Positions 9,194 to 19,403 are shown, counted from the first letter of the stretch. The stretch is 45,618 nucleotides of DNA from Flavobacteriaceae bacterium (GCA_947448525.1 CANFNV010000013.1:1-45618), one strand, 5' to 3'. Notes: generated by a model from the letters alone, not told the origin. Numbers and translations are program-made.

Positions 9194-10609
9194 ATGGCGG
9201 ATAAAATATTTATTACGGATGATTTTTTACTTCACAGTGAGGCTGCTATAATGCTGTACCACGATTATGCAAAAAAGCAACCTATCTTTGATTACCACTG
9301 CCATCTATCACCAAAAGATATTGCAGAAGATAGACAATTTGAAAATCTAGCGCAGATTTGGATTGATGGCGATCATTATAAATACAGAGCCATGCGGGCC
9401 AATGGCGTAGATGAAAAGTTCATTACAGGCAATGCTACCGATTATGAAAAGTTTACTAAATGGGCCGAAACAGTTCCTTATACATTACGGAATCCGCTGT
9501 ATCATTGGACACATTTAGAGTTAAAAAATTATTTTGGAATCACCACATTGTTAGATTCTGATTCTGCTCAAAGTATTTACAATCAAGGTTTAGAATTATT
9601 AAAAAACCCAGAATACAGCGTTAAGAATCTACTTCGAAAAATGAATGTAAAAGTGGTAGGAACTACCGATGATCCTACTGATGATTTACAATACCACAAA
9701 AAAATAAAAGAAGACAATTTTGAAATAGCCGTTTTACCTTCCTTCCGACCGGATAAAGCAACCGAAATGGAAAAAGGACAATCTTTTATTGATTATATTC
9801 TGAAATTAGAAAATACGGTTGGTTATCCCATTACCGATTTTCCAAGTTTACTAAAAGCGCTTCAAGAGCGTCACGATTTCTTCCATGAAATGGGTTGTAG
9901 AATTTCCGATCACGGTCATACTAATTTCTATGGAGAGGAATATACTGCAAATGAAGTAAATACCATTTTTGTAAACGCACTTAAAGGAGAAGCAGTTTCT
10001 GTTTTAGAAATCAACAAATACAAATCAGCTATATTATTTGAATTGGCTCTGATGAATAAAACAAAGTCTTGGGCACAACAATTTCACGTTGGAGCTATTA
10101 GAAATAATAATGCCAAAATGTTACAAGATATTGGTCCCGATCAAGGATTTGATTCGCTTGGCGATTTGAATATGGCCGATAACATGAGTAAGTTTTTTGG
10201 AAGATTAAGCCAATGCGATGGATTAACTAAAACCATTGTTTACAATTTAAATCCAAGAGATAGCGAAATGTTTGCTGCAATGGCTGCCAATTTTAATGAT
10301 GGAAAGATTGCAGGCAAAATGCAATATGGCGCTGCTTGGTGGTTTTTGGACCAAAAAGAGGGCATGGAAAAACAATTAAATGTGCTTTCTAACTTTGGAT
10401 TGTTAAGTCGATTTGTAGGAATGGTAACCGATTCAAGGAGTTTTCTTTCTTTTCCAAGACATGAATATTTTAGACGTATTTTATGCAATGTTCTTGGAGA
10501 TGAAATGGAAAAAGGCGAACTTCCAAATAACACAAAACATATTGGAATGATGGTGGAAGCAATTTGTTATAAAAATGCCGAAACCTATTTTGAAATTAAC
10601 AAACAATAA
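9194..10609 (+). CDS. uxaC: Glucuronate/galacturonate isomerase
   Basis: This 471-residue amidohydrolase-superfamily isomerase would interconvert D-glucuronate and D-fructuronate, the first intracellular step for released glucuronic acid. The metal-binding FDYHCHLSP motif carries His35 and His37. Other UxaC segments are GTTDDPTDDL, SDHGHTNF, QFHVGAIRNNN and VTDSRSFLSFPRHEYFRR near the C-terminus. Length matches the family. Its presence means the operon also handles saturated uronate, not only lyase-derived unsaturated uronate. Confidence 0.96.
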   Translation: MADKIFITDDFLLHSEAAIMLYHDYAKKQPIFDYHCHLSPKDIAEDRQFENLAQIWIDGDHYKYRAMRANGVDEKFITGNATDYEKFTKWAETVPYTLRNPLYHWTHLELKNYFGITTLLDSDSAQSIYNQGLELLKNPEYSVKNLLRKMNVKVVGTTDDPTDDLQYHKKIKEDNFEIAVLPSFRPDKATEMEKGQSFIDYILKLENTVGYPITDFPSLLKALQERHDFFHEMGCRISDHGHTNFYGEEYTANEVNTIFVNALKGEAVSVLEINKYKSAILFELALMNKTKSWAQQFHVGAIRNNNAKMLQDIGPDQGFDSLGDLNMADNMSKFFGRLSQCDGLTKTIVYNLNPRDSEMFAAMAANFNDGKIAGKMQYGAAWWFLDQKEGMEKQLNVLSNFGLLSRFVGMVTDSRSFLSFPRHEYFRRILCNVLGDEMEKGELPNNTKHIGMMVEAICYKNAETYFEINKQ

Positions 10610-10648
10610 ACAATAAATAATAAACCAAACCAATCAACCAAACCTAAA

Positions 10649-12022
10649 ATGAAAGAAGTAAATCAATCCGTTGGAAAATACAGGTGGACCATTTGTGGTT
10701 TACTTTTCTTTGCAACAACAGTAAATTATTTAGATCGTCAAGTCTTAAGTTTGTTGGCGCCAAAATTATCTGAAGAATTCGGATGGTCCAATAGTGATTA
10801 TGCCAATATTACGGCAGTATTTCAATTTATTTATGCTATTTCAATGCTTTTTGCTGGAAGAATAATAGATAAATTAGGAACTAAAAAAGGATATATATTA
10901 GCAATTGTAGTTTGGTCATTAGGCGCAATTATGCATGCATATTCTTTGCCTGTAGGAACTGCGTTTTCAACATTTTTAGCATGGATTGGCTTAGGAGCGG
11001 TTCCAGTTTCAATAGCTGGATTTATGCTGTCTAGAGCCGTATTAGGTTTTGGAGAATCGGGTAATTTTCCAGCTGCAATTAAAGCAGTGGCGGAATATTT
11101 CCCTAAAAAAGAACGTTCATTAGCTACCGGAATTTTTAACTCAGGGTCTAATGTGGGTGCAATTTTAGCACCTTTAACGGTTCCTATTATTGCCAAATAT
11201 TATGGTTGGGAATTTGCCTTTATATTAGTTGGAGCAATTGGATTTTTATGGGTTATTTTCTGGTTTATGCTTTATGAAATTCCCTCAAAACAAAAGAAAT
11301 TATCTAAAGCTGAATTCGATTACATCCATGATGAAGAATCTCAAGTAGCTGAAGAAAAACGAGACAAAGAGCAAGAAAAAGTAGCTTGGATTAAATTACT
11401 AGGATACAAGCAAACATGGGCTTTTGTATTTGGAAAATTTATGACAGATGGGATTTGGTGGTTCTTTTTGTTCTGGTTGCCAGCTTATTTAAAAGCTCAA
11501 TTTAAAATGGAAGGAACAGATATCGTTTTTCCATTAGCGGTCTTATATAGTATGACTATGGTAGGAAGTATTTTTGGAGGATGGTTTCCAATGTATTTTA
11601 TCAAAAAAGGATATGCGGCTTATGATGGCCGACTTAAAGCTATGTTTTTTATTGCCTTATTTCCATTAGTTGTATTATTAGCACAACCTTTAGGTTACAT
11701 TAGTTTTTGGATTCCAGTTCTATTAATTGGAGTAGGAGCATCAGCTCATCAAGCTTGGTCTGCCAATATTTTTACTACCGTTTCAGATATGTTTCCTAAA
11801 AAAGCTATTGGATCAATTATCGGAATTGGAGGAATGGCAGGAGGAATTGGTGGTGTTTTAGTTTCAAAACTAGGAGGTTACTTATTTGATTATTATGATA
11901 AACTTGGACATATTCAAACAGGATACAGTATAATGTTTGCATTATGTGCTGTAGCCTATCTAATTGCTTGGTCAGTAATGAAATTATTAGTTCCAAAATA
12001 CACACCAATTAATGATTTATAG
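10649..12022 (+). CDS. exuT: MFS hexuronate transporter (ExuT-like)
   Basis: This 457-residue inner-membrane major facilitator protein has about 12 hydrophobic segments and belongs to the anion:cation symporter type. N-terminal WTICGLLFFATTVNYLDRQV, the loop GRIIDKLGTKKGY and SRAVLGFGESGNFPAAIKAV are typical of the ExuT/GudP/DgoT group. A charged central loop (about 215-245) divides the two halves. As the last gene before a terminator in a glucuronate operon, it most likely imports glucuronate or 4-deoxy-keto-uronate from the periplasm. Its exact substrate is inferred. Confidence 0.88.
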   Translation: MKEVNQSVGKYRWTICGLLFFATTVNYLDRQVLSLLAPKLSEEFGWSNSDYANITAVFQFIYAISMLFAGRIIDKLGTKKGYILAIVVWSLGAIMHAYSLPVGTAFSTFLAWIGLGAVPVSIAGFMLSRAVLGFGESGNFPAAIKAVAEYFPKKERSLATGIFNSGSNVGAILAPLTVPIIAKYYGWEFAFILVGAIGFLWVIFWFMLYEIPSKQKKLSKAEFDYIHDEESQVAEEKRDKEQEKVAWIKLLGYKQTWAFVFGKFMTDGIWWFFLFWLPAYLKAQFKMEGTDIVFPLAVLYSMTMVGSIFGGWFPMYFIKKGYAAYDGRLKAMFFIALFPLVVLLAQPLGYISFWIPVLLIGVGASAHQAWSANIFTTVSDMFPKKAIGSIIGIGGMAGGIGGVLVSKLGGYLFDYYDKLGHIQTGYSIMFALCAVAYLIAWSVMKLLVPKYTPINDL

Positions 12023-12050
12023 TCAATTCCAATAGATACAAATTATCTCT

Positions 12051-12090
12051 AAAATCTATTTCATTATTTAATGTGAAATAGGTTTTTTTT
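12051..12090 (+). terminator. Terminator closing the uronate operon
   Basis: The stem CTATTTCA (12056-12063) pairs with TGAAATAG (12074-12081). It is extended by a T-G wobble and A-T pairs and followed by a run of eight T. It lies about 30 nt after the transporter stop codon. Confidence 0.8.
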
Positions 12091-12132
12091 GATAAAAAAT
12101 ATTTAAAAAAATATCCATTTAATTTTTTTCAA

Positions 12133-13812
12133 ATGCATTCCATTTTTCAAAAAAATAATTCAATATCAATAAATAAATTTTGTGTTATATTTTTAGTACT
12201 ATTAAGTATTACCTCAACTTTTTCACAAGAAACTCCAAAAATAATAAGTCAAAAAGAAGTTGCATCTCAAAACTTTTTACCCGATTTTAGTTATGCCGGA
12301 TACCATTTTGGCACAAGTGAAATTCCTGAAATACAACAAAAAATTATTTTAGCTACAGATTATGGTGTTGTTGCTAATGATAATCTAGATGACTCCAAAG
12401 CATTGCTAAAAGCATTAAAAGCTGCGAATGAAATTCAAGGAAATGTTGTTTTGCAATTGCCCGCAGGAAAAATAATTCTTAGTGATATATTATACATTGA
12501 ACGCAGTAATTTTGTGTTACGTGGCTCCGGTTCGGGAAAAGAGGGAACTGAAATTTTTTGTCCACGTCCATTATTATATTTGAAAAACCAAGAATCATTA
12601 GCTGAATTAAGAGAATACTTAATTACTTCAGATAAACGACAAGTAGAAAAAGAAAATAATATTGATTTACCATTTTCTCAATATGCTTGGTCAGGTGGAT
12701 TTATTTGGACTCAAGTTCCTGAACAGCGGGTTAAATATTATTTAGACAAATACGACACCCCACAGACTATTTTGGCTAAAGTATCGCAAGGAAAAAGAGG
12801 CGAAAATGTATTTTATGTTTCGGAAATGAACGGATTAAAAATTGGCGATGTTGTGGAATTAGATATTTTCAATAAAGACGGAGAAAAGGGAGAACTGATT
12901 GAAACTTTGTATAAAAAAACAAATTTAAAAATTGGTTCCTCCCATTGGAAGCAACCGTCTTTGCCTCTAGTTCGTCAACAAGTTGAAATTGTTGCAATTT
13001 CTAAAAATAAAGTTACTATTAAAACACCTTTACTTGTTGATATTAAACCAAATTATCAAGCAGTATTAGTGGAATGGAAACATTTATCGGAAGTTGGAAT
13101 TGAGCATTTACGAATTTCATTTCCCGAAGCACCTCGTGTAGCTCATCATGTAGAACCAGGATTTAACGGAATTTTTCTTACAAGAATTTTTAATAGTTGG
13201 GTTAACGATATAACTATAAATAATTCCGATAGTGGCATCTTAACGGAAGAAATTGCTAATGTAACCATTAAAGATATTGTAACTGAGGGGAAAAATATTG
13301 CCCATTATACTGTCGCAATGGGCGGAGTTCATAATATATTAGTTGAAAATTTAAAAGTTTACAATAAAGCAATTCACCCATTAAGTTTTAATACTTTTTC
13401 TACCAAAAATGTATATGAAAATTGTGAGATTTTTACCGATCCTGATTTAGATCAACATGCAGGTGCCAACCACCAAAATTTATTTGATAATATAAAAGTT
13501 CATTTTGAAACAAATACAAACAACACCTACCCTCTTTTCGCAGGTGGTGGCGCAAGCTACTGGAAGCCATCACATGGAGCTTATTCTACTTTTTGGAACA
13601 TCACAGTGGATGTTTCAGGAAATAATACAAATAATACAATTGAACTTAATGGAATGGAAGAAGGCCCATTTGCAAGGATAATTGGAATAAATGGAAATAG
13701 AAATTTCTCTGTTAAATATGGACCCGATGCCTACATAGAATTTATTAATCAGTCAATGGATAATATACCTTCGCTATATCAATACCAACTTCGAAAAAGA
13801 ATACAAAATTAA
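12133..13812 (+). CDS. Exported pectate-lyase-superfamily beta-helix protein, function unknown
   Basis: This 559-residue protein has a signal sequence (hydrophobic stretch about 18-31, cleavage near SQETP). The segment PDFSYAGYHFG followed by a Pectate_lyase_3-like start (DYGVVANDNLDDSKALLKAL, LPAGKIILSDILYI, NFVLRGSGSG) marks a right-handed beta-helix of the GH28/pectate lyase superfamily. A roughly 100-residue insertion (about 150-290) separates the first coils from the main helix. The C-terminal part has His442, His447, LFDNI, GGGASYWK, His481 and FWNI. A similar pattern occurs in the beta-helix protein encoded at 26397-28211. No T9SS domain is present, so it is probably periplasmic. It may be a polysaccharide lyase or hydrolase on the PUL substrate, but no characterised family was recognised. 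It lies just before the HTCS gene. Confidence 0.75.
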   Translation: MHSIFQKNNSISINKFCVIFLVLLSITSTFSQETPKIISQKEVASQNFLPDFSYAGYHFGTSEIPEIQQKIILATDYGVVANDNLDDSKALLKALKAANEIQGNVVLQLPAGKIILSDILYIERSNFVLRGSGSGKEGTEIFCPRPLLYLKNQESLAELREYLITSDKRQVEKENNIDLPFSQYAWSGGFIWTQVPEQRVKYYLDKYDTPQTILAKVSQGKRGENVFYVSEMNGLKIGDVVELDIFNKDGEKGELIETLYKKTNLKIGSSHWKQPSLPLVRQQVEIVAISKNKVTIKTPLLVDIKPNYQAVLVEWKHLSEVGIEHLRISFPEAPRVAHHVEPGFNGIFLTRIFNSWVNDITINNSDSGILTEEIANVTIKDIVTEGKNIAHYTVAMGGVHNILVENLKVYNKAIHPLSFNTFSTKNVYENCEIFTDPDLDQHAGANHQNLFDNIKVHFETNTNNTYPLFAGGGASYWKPSHGAYSTFWNITVDVSGNNTNNTIELNGMEEGPFARIIGINGNRNFSVKYGPDAYIEFINQSMDNIPSLYQYQLRKRIQN

Positions 13813-13884
13813 CTTTGTTAGTAATTGGATTTATTTTAATTTCACCCTTTAGTTTTAACTAATTGTTTTCTTACGCTCGATCGA

Positions 13885-16800
13885 ATGAAAAAAAATTTAT
13901 TTACCTACTTTTTAATTTTATCAATTGAGATTGTTTTTTCCCAATCAAACTCATATAGATTAAAAAACATCACAACCATAAATGGACTTTCACAAAGTTC
14001 CATTATCGCTATTCATCAAGATGAAAAAGGACAAATGTGGTTTGGAACTCGCGATGGTTTAAATAAATACGACGGAAGTAATTTTACAATTTTCCGAAAT
14101 AATCCTAAGGATACCTTATCCATTTGTAATAATGATATTCTTTCAATTGAAGGTGACAATTCTGGAAATATTTGGATTGGAACTTATAACGGCCTTAATT
14201 GTTACAATCCAGTTTCCAATACTTTTAAGCATTTTTTTCATGCTAATAATACTACATCTCTTACTAATAATACTATATGGGATATTAAACAAATAAAAAA
14301 TGAAATATGGATTGCAACATCTGTTGGGTTATCTGTATATAATAAAACTACAGGAAAATTTACTTCTGTTTTACATTCTGCTAAAGATAATAATAGTATT
14401 CCTAATAACTTTGTACTATCCATTTGTGAAACCAAAAAAGGGGAGATTTGGGTAGGCACCTCCAAAGGATTATGTAAATTAATATACAGAAACGGAACTC
14501 ATTTTAAATTTAAAAAAATAGAATTACTTCAACAAAAAGAAGCCATATTTGTTCAAGACATTAAAGAAGATAATTATGGGAATCTTTGGATCGGAACCAA
14601 AAATAATGGGCTATTAAAGTATATTCGGAAATTTGAAAATTTAATTTCATTTCAAGAAAACGATGCTCAAAATCAACTCGGAATAGATGTTCGTACATTA
14701 GATTTTGATAGAAAAGGAGGAATTTGGTTAGGAACTTACAACGGAGTTTATAATCTTCAAAGAAGCGGATTCGTTCAAAAAATCTATAATAATCCAGATA
14801 AAAAAACAAGTTTCGGCAAAATAAAATCCATATATACTGACCGAAAGGGTTCTGTTTGGTTGGGTTCTTATTATAATGGGGTTAGTGTTTGGGATGAATC
14901 TAATAATAATTTTACCAATATTAATCAAAATTCAGGCGAAAGTGCTTTAAGTTTCGATGTAGTAAGTTCAATCGTATCCGATGCCAATAATAGCATTTAC
15001 ATTGGAACAGAAGGTGGTGGAATCACAGTACTTGACAGCTATACTGGCAACACTAATTATGTCAACTCTGCAAGCTCTAACGGAGTTGAAGTAGATAATA
15101 TTAAATCTTTGTGTATATCGGATAATGGGCTTTTATGGATTGGCACTTTTACTAAGGGCATAGCTGCTTACGACACAAAATCTAAGCGATTTGTAAATGA
15201 AAAAATTGCTCCAGATTTAAAGAAACTTTTAGAAGAATCAGGAATTTATGTAATTAAAAAAGGAAAAAATGATTTGTTTTGGATTGGAACTTTTGGGAAA
15301 GGACTTATTCGTTATGATCATTCTAACAATAGTTATAAAATAATTGGTAATGACAATTATTCCGATAATTTCCTTACCAATAACCGAATAAGAACATTAC
15401 TTATTGATAAAAATGAAAATATTTGGATAGGAACCCAAAGCGGATTGAATGTCATTAATATGAATGATATTGATAATGAAAATTACCATATAAAACATTA
15501 TTTCTTTGACAATAAAGTGCTTTCTGGAGATGATATCTTATCGTTGTTTCAAGATAAAAAAGGTACCATTTGGATAGGTACAAAAGCGAAAGGTCTTTTT
15601 TCTTATAACGGAAAATCGTTTCACAAAATAAACATCAAAAAAGAAGAAACCGAAGTTACTTCTATTCATTCCATTTCAGAAGATGCAAACAATAATTTAT
15701 GGATGAGTTCTAATTTTGGAATTATAAAATACAATCTTAGTAATAATTCAACGTTTATTTATGATCAAAAAAATGGTTTAGTTAGTAACGAATTCAATGA
15801 TAATGCATTTTTACAATTGGGGTTTAATAAATTTTATTATGGTGGCCCTTCCGGATTGACCTATTTTGAACCAAAAAAAATTGTTATTAATAAATATACC
15901 CCTCAAGTAATTCTTACCGATTTTAAAGTTGCCAATAAATCGGTTAATGTAGCTGATGAAACAGGAGTACTTAAAGAATCTATTACGCATACAAAATCAA
16001 TTTCATTGAGTTATGATAAAGCAAATTTTACTATAAATTTTGCCATTCCAAATTTTATAAATTCAAACAATAACAAATATAAATACCGAATGGTTGGTCT
16101 TGAAAATAATTGGACAACCACATCCAATACAGAAGCTACATTCACTATTCAAAACTCAGGGACTTATATTTTTGAAATAAAAGGAGCAAATAATGACGGA
16201 GTATGGAATTCAAACCCAACCACTTTAGAAATTATTGTAAAACCTTCTCTATGGAAAAGTTGGTGGGCACTTTGTTTTTACATTCTACTAATTTGGGCTG
16301 GACTTTATGGATTTATTTGGATAATAAAATCAAAGGAGAAATTACGTCAAGATTTATTATTAGAATACCGTGAAAGCGAAAGAGTAAAAGAAGATAATAG
16401 CGCAAAACTTCAGTTTTTCACAAATATTTCGCATGAATTTAGAACGCCTTTAACCCTGATTTTAGGGCCATTACAACAAATAATTTTAAATTATAACGGT
16501 ACTAATGCCATGTACAAAAAACTACTAGTAATTGAGAGTAGTGCAAACCATCTATTAACATTAATTAATAGATTGATGGATTTTAGAAAATTTGAAAATA
16601 ATCAACTTGTATTAGAAGCTGCAGAAGGTAATATTGTTAAATATATTAAAGAAATATTTTTGTCTTTTACAGAATTTGCTAAAGACGGAGGATACAAATA
16701 CACTTTCGAATCTTCTGAAGATGTGATACAAGTTTATTTTGACCGATTTAAATTAGAACGTGTTTTTTATAATTTAATTTCTAATGCATTTCGTTATACT

Positions 16801-17988
16801 CCAAAAGGTGGGGAAATTACAATTAAATTAAGAAAAATTGAGGGACAATTAATTATTGAAGTTGAAGACAATGGAATTGGAATTGCCAAAGAACATTTAA
16901 ATAAAATATTTGATTTATTTTTTGAAATTCCAACAAAAAATAACGAACAAATAAATTATAATAAAGGATCTGGAATTGGGTTGTCGATTGTAAAAAATAT
17001 TGTAAACCTCCACAAAGGAACTATATCTGTAGAGAATAAACCTATAAAAGGAGTAATATTTAAAGTAAAATTACTTTTGGGAAGAAACCACCTTTTAGAT
17101 AAAGAGATTGTTAAAGATTTCAAGATAAGTGATGACCTAGAACAATATACAGCACAATTAAATTCTATTGAAGTTATCCAAGAAGATGACTTAAATGATT
17201 TAGAGAATACAGAGAATAAACTAACCATTTTAATTGTTGAAGATCATAAAGTATTACGCGCTTTTATGAAGAATCTTCTTGTTGATGAATACAATATTAT
17301 TACAGCTGAAAATGGTGCGGTTGGACTTAAAAAAGCATTAAAGTTTCTTCCAGATCTTATTGTAAGTGACGTAATAATGCCCGAAATGGTTGGAACAGAA
17401 TTATGTTCTAAAATTAAAGAAAACATTAAAACTAGTCATATTCCAGTAATATTACTTACTTCTAGATCTTCATTAATATATAAAATTGAAGGATTAGAAA
17501 GTGGCGCTGATGATTATATTAGCAAACCCTTTAACTTGATTGAATTTAAATTAAGAATAAAAAATCTTCTTTTATCCAAAAAAAGATTAAAAACCAAATT
17601 TTCTTCTGAAGATAATTTTACACCAAGTGAAATTGTTGTTTCTTCTTTAGATGAACAATTGTTGAAGAAAGCTTTTAAAGTAGTGGAAGAAAATATTTCT
17701 AATGAGTTGTTTGATATTCCGTTTTTTTGCTCAGAACTTGGAGTTAGTAGAACAATGTTGTTTACTAAAATTAAAGCATGGACCAATTTTACCCCTAATG
17801 AATTCATTCATGAAATCAGGATGAAACGTGCTGCTCAATTACTTGAACAAAATAAAATAAATGTTTCTCAAGTGAGTTACAAAGTTGGTTTCAATAACCC
17901 AAAATATTTTAGCAAATGTTTCCAAAAAAAATATGGAGAAACACCAACAGAATACGCTAATAAATTTACAGATTCTTCTAATGACTAG
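13885..17988 (+). CDS. Hybrid two-component system sensor/regulator (HTCS)
   Basis: This 1367-residue one-protein signalling system has a signal peptide (1-19), then a periplasmic sensor of two seven-bladed beta-propellers built from repeats such as GNIWIGTYNGL, then a Y_Y_Y domain (about 700-785) and one membrane segment (about 793-815). Next come a HisKA domain with phospho-acceptor His850 in SHEFRTP and a HATPase with NLISNAFRYTPKGGE (about 963), EDNGIGI and GSGIGLSIV. The receiver has LIVEDHK and phospho-acceptor Asp1162 in SDVIMPEM. A C-terminal AraC-type helix-turn-helix (about 1256-1365) ends in the GFNNPKYFSKCFQKKYG signature. All catalytic residues are intact. Such proteins sense PUL-derived oligosaccharides and activate PUL promoters; the CCC-N6/7-GGA elements are candidate targets. 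Confidence 0.96.
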   Translation: MKKNLFTYFLILSIEIVFSQSNSYRLKNITTINGLSQSSIIAIHQDEKGQMWFGTRDGLNKYDGSNFTIFRNNPKDTLSICNNDILSIEGDNSGNIWIGTYNGLNCYNPVSNTFKHFFHANNTTSLTNNTIWDIKQIKNEIWIATSVGLSVYNKTTGKFTSVLHSAKDNNSIPNNFVLSICETKKGEIWVGTSKGLCKLIYRNGTHFKFKKIELLQQKEAIFVQDIKEDNYGNLWIGTKNNGLLKYIRKFENLISFQENDAQNQLGIDVRTLDFDRKGGIWLGTYNGVYNLQRSGFVQKIYNNPDKKTSFGKIKSIYTDRKGSVWLGSYYNGVSVWDESNNNFTNINQNSGESALSFDVVSSIVSDANNSIYIGTEGGGITVLDSYTGNTNYVNSASSNGVEVDNIKSLCISDNGLLWIGTFTKGIAAYDTKSKRFVNEKIAPDLKKLLEESGIYVIKKGKNDLFWIGTFGKGLIRYDHSNNSYKIIGNDNYSDNFLTNNRIRTLLIDKNENIWIGTQSGLNVINMNDIDNENYHIKHYFFDNKVLSGDDILSLFQDKKGTIWIGTKAKGLFSYNGKSFHKINIKKEETEVTSIHSISEDANNNLWMSSNFGIIKYNLSNNSTFIYDQKNGLVSNEFNDNAFLQLGFNKFYYGGPSGLTYFEPKKIVINKYTPQVILTDFKVANKSVNVADETGVLKESITHTKSISLSYDKANFTINFAIPNFINSNNNKYKYRMVGLENNWTTTSNTEATFTIQNSGTYIFEIKGANNDGVWNSNPTTLEIIVKPSLWKSWWALCFYILLIWAGLYGFIWIIKSKEKLRQDLLLEYRESERVKEDNSAKLQFFTNISHEFRTPLTLILGPLQQIILNYNGTNAMYKKLLVIESSANHLLTLINRLMDFRKFENNQLVLEAAEGNIVKYIKEIFLSFTEFAKDGGYKYTFESSEDVIQVYFDRFKLERVFYNLISNAFRYTPKGGEITIKLRKIEGQLIIEVEDNGIGIAKEHLNKIFDLFFEIPTKNNEQINYNKGSGIGLSIVKNIVNLHKGTISVENKPIKGVIFKVKLLLGRNHLLDKEIVKDFKISDDLEQYTAQLNSIEVIQEDDLNDLENTENKLTILIVEDHKVLRAFMKNLLVDEYNIITAENGAVGLKKALKFLPDLIVSDVIMPEMVGTELCSKIKENIKTSHIPVILLTSRSSLIYKIEGLESGADDYISKPFNLIEFKLRIKNLLLSKKRLKTKFSSEDNFTPSEIVVSSLDEQLLKKAFKVVEENISNELFDIPFFCSELGVSRTMLFTKIKAWTNFTPNEFIHEIRMKRAAQLLEQNKINVSQVSYKVGFNNPKYFSKCFQKKYGETPTEYANKFTDSSND

Positions 17989-18021
17989 GAAATGTTTAAA
18001 TATATCATTTGATTTTGGATA

Positions 18022-18071
18022 TTTGAATACCCTTTTTTGGATTTTCATAATTATATCGAACCTTACATTTG
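18022..18071 (+). promoter_or_regulatory. Promoter D with shared element, depolymerisation operon
   Basis: CCC (18030-18032), a 6-nt T spacer and GGATTTT (GGA at 18039-18041) are followed by TACATTTG at 18064-18071. That box is an exact match to the Bacteroidota -7 consensus TAnnTTTG and lies 30 nt from the GGA. It lies just after the HTCS gene and would drive the 15-gene operon with a leader of roughly 150 nt. Confidence 0.6.
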
Positions 18072-18075
18072 TAAT

Positions 18076-18171
18076 ATGAAAATTAAAAAGTTAAAAATAA
18101 ATATATTTCAAATTGCTTTGATTTTATTAATTACTGTTAGCAGTTTACTTATTATTCGATTTATATCTTAA
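18076..18171 (+). CDS. Possible 31-residue membrane microprotein in the operon leader
   Basis: ATG at 18076 opens a 31-codon frame ending at TAA 18169-18171. The peptide begins with the lysine-rich MKIKKLKI and continues with an uninterrupted hydrophobic stretch able to span a membrane, with one Arg near the end. The ATG lies only 5 nt after the predicted -7 box, so it would be at or before the transcription start unless translated leaderless or from another promoter. In such A+T-rich DNA a chance frame of this size is common. Low confidence. Confidence 0.2.
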   Translation: MKIKKLKINIFQIALILLITVSSLLIIRFIS

Positions 18172-18230
18172 AAATAATTCGAAAGGTTTTTACTTTTATT
18201 ATTTATTTAATTAAAATAAAATTGCTCTTT

Positions 18231-19400
18231 ATGAAGATTTATACTTTTCTTATAATGCTTCTTATTTCTGTATTCTCCTTTAATTGCTATTCACAATTTC
18301 AACCTAAATCCAATACTATAGATAAAAAAATTCAGTTAAAATTTATTAATTTACTAGAATTTCCTATTGATTCCAATGCTATTCCAAGAACAATGAATGT
18401 TTCTTCTGGAAATATAAAAAAAGTAGCTTCCAAAGATTGGACCAGTGGTTTTTTTTCAGGAAACCTATGGCAAATTTACCAATTAACTGGTGATGATCGA
18501 TTTAAAGTAAAAGCTGCATTATGGAATTCTTTTATCGAAAAAGAAAAGTTTAACGGAAAAACTCACGATATGGGTTTTAAAGTTTATTGCAGTTTTGGAA
18601 AAGGATTACAAGTAGAAAAAAACGAAAAATACCAAGCAATAATTATTAAAAGTGCGCAAACTTTAATTACTCGATTTAATTCAAAAATTGGTGCAATACG
18701 GTCTTGGGATCACAATAAAGAATCTTGGGATTTTCCTGTTATAATTGATAATATGCTCAATCTTGAACTTTTGTTTGAAGCATCTAAATTGTCTGGAGAC
18801 ACTAAATTTAAAGATATAGCAATTCAACATGCCAATACAACATTAAAAAATCATTTTAGAGTAGATAACAGTTGTTTTCATGTGGTAGATTACGACACGA
18901 TTACAGGTGCTGTAAAAAAAAGAGGAACGCATCAAGGATTTAATGATCAATCCTCTTGGGCAAGAGGACAATCTTGGGCTGTATATGGTTTTACTATGGC
19001 CTACAGATACACAAAAAACAAAGAATACCTTAAACAAGCAGAAGCCACAGCAAAATATTACATTAATAATAAAAACATGCCCAATGACGGTATTCCTTAT
19101 TGGGATTTCAATGATACTGCAATTCCAAATTCTCCCAAAGATGCGTCATCTGCAGCGGTAATGGCTTCAGCTTTAGTTGAGTTGTACACGTTTACTAAAA
19201 ATAAAGATTATTTAAAATACGCAAACAAGGTAATTGCTACTTTAAGTACCGATAAATATTTGTTAAACGAATCTGTTAAAGGGCCTTTTATTCTAGATCA
19301 TAGTACTGGAAATTGGCCTAAAAAAGATGAAATTGACCAGCCAATTGTCTATGCAGATTACTATTTTTTAGAAGCAATTATTAGAAAACAAGCCCTTTAA
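18231..19400 (+). CDS. GH88 unsaturated glucuronyl hydrolase
   Basis: This 389-residue exported enzyme has a signal peptide (MKIYTFLIMLLISVFSFNCYS). The ATG at 18231 is preferred over an upstream in-frame TTG at 18222 because the signal peptide starts there. The alpha6/alpha6 barrel family is recognised by DWTSGFFSGNLW, HDMGF with catalytic Asp113, IIDNMLNLELL with Asp173, and the HQGFNDQSSWARGQSWAVYG segment. The Asp spacing (60) is close to that of Bacillus UGL (Asp88/Asp149). It would hydrolyse the 4,5-unsaturated uronic acid from the non-reducing end of lyase products, probably in the periplasm. It is the first sizeable gene of the operon, 3 nt before the GH2 gene. Confidence 0.93.
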   Translation: MKIYTFLIMLLISVFSFNCYSQFQPKSNTIDKKIQLKFINLLEFPIDSNAIPRTMNVSSGNIKKVASKDWTSGFFSGNLWQIYQLTGDDRFKVKAALWNSFIEKEKFNGKTHDMGFKVYCSFGKGLQVEKNEKYQAIIIKSAQTLITRFNSKIGAIRSWDHNKESWDFPVIIDNMLNLELLFEASKLSGDTKFKDIAIQHANTTLKNHFRVDNSCFHVVDYDTITGAVKKRGTHQGFNDQSSWARGQSWAVYGFTMAYRYTKNKEYLKQAEATAKYYINNKNMPNDGIPYWDFNDTAIPNSPKDASSAAVMASALVELYTFTKNKDYLKYANKVIATLSTDKYLLNESVKGPFILDHSTGNWPKKDEIDQPIVYADYYFLEAIIRKQAL

Positions 19401-19403
19401 ATT

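Noticed and set aside
13813..13884. Fifth copy of the CCC-N7-GGA element before the HTCS gene
   Set aside because: GGATTTA and CACCC occur, but in the reverse order and without matching spacing or a -7 box.
17885..18079. 64-codon + strand frame overlapping the end of the HTCS gene
   Set aside because: Half of it is an alternative frame of the AraC domain and the rest is A+T-rich intergenic DNA containing promoter D. No family features are visible.
18222..18230. TTG start for the GH88 gene
   Set aside because: ATG 18231 begins a normal signal peptide. The TTG adds only three residues.
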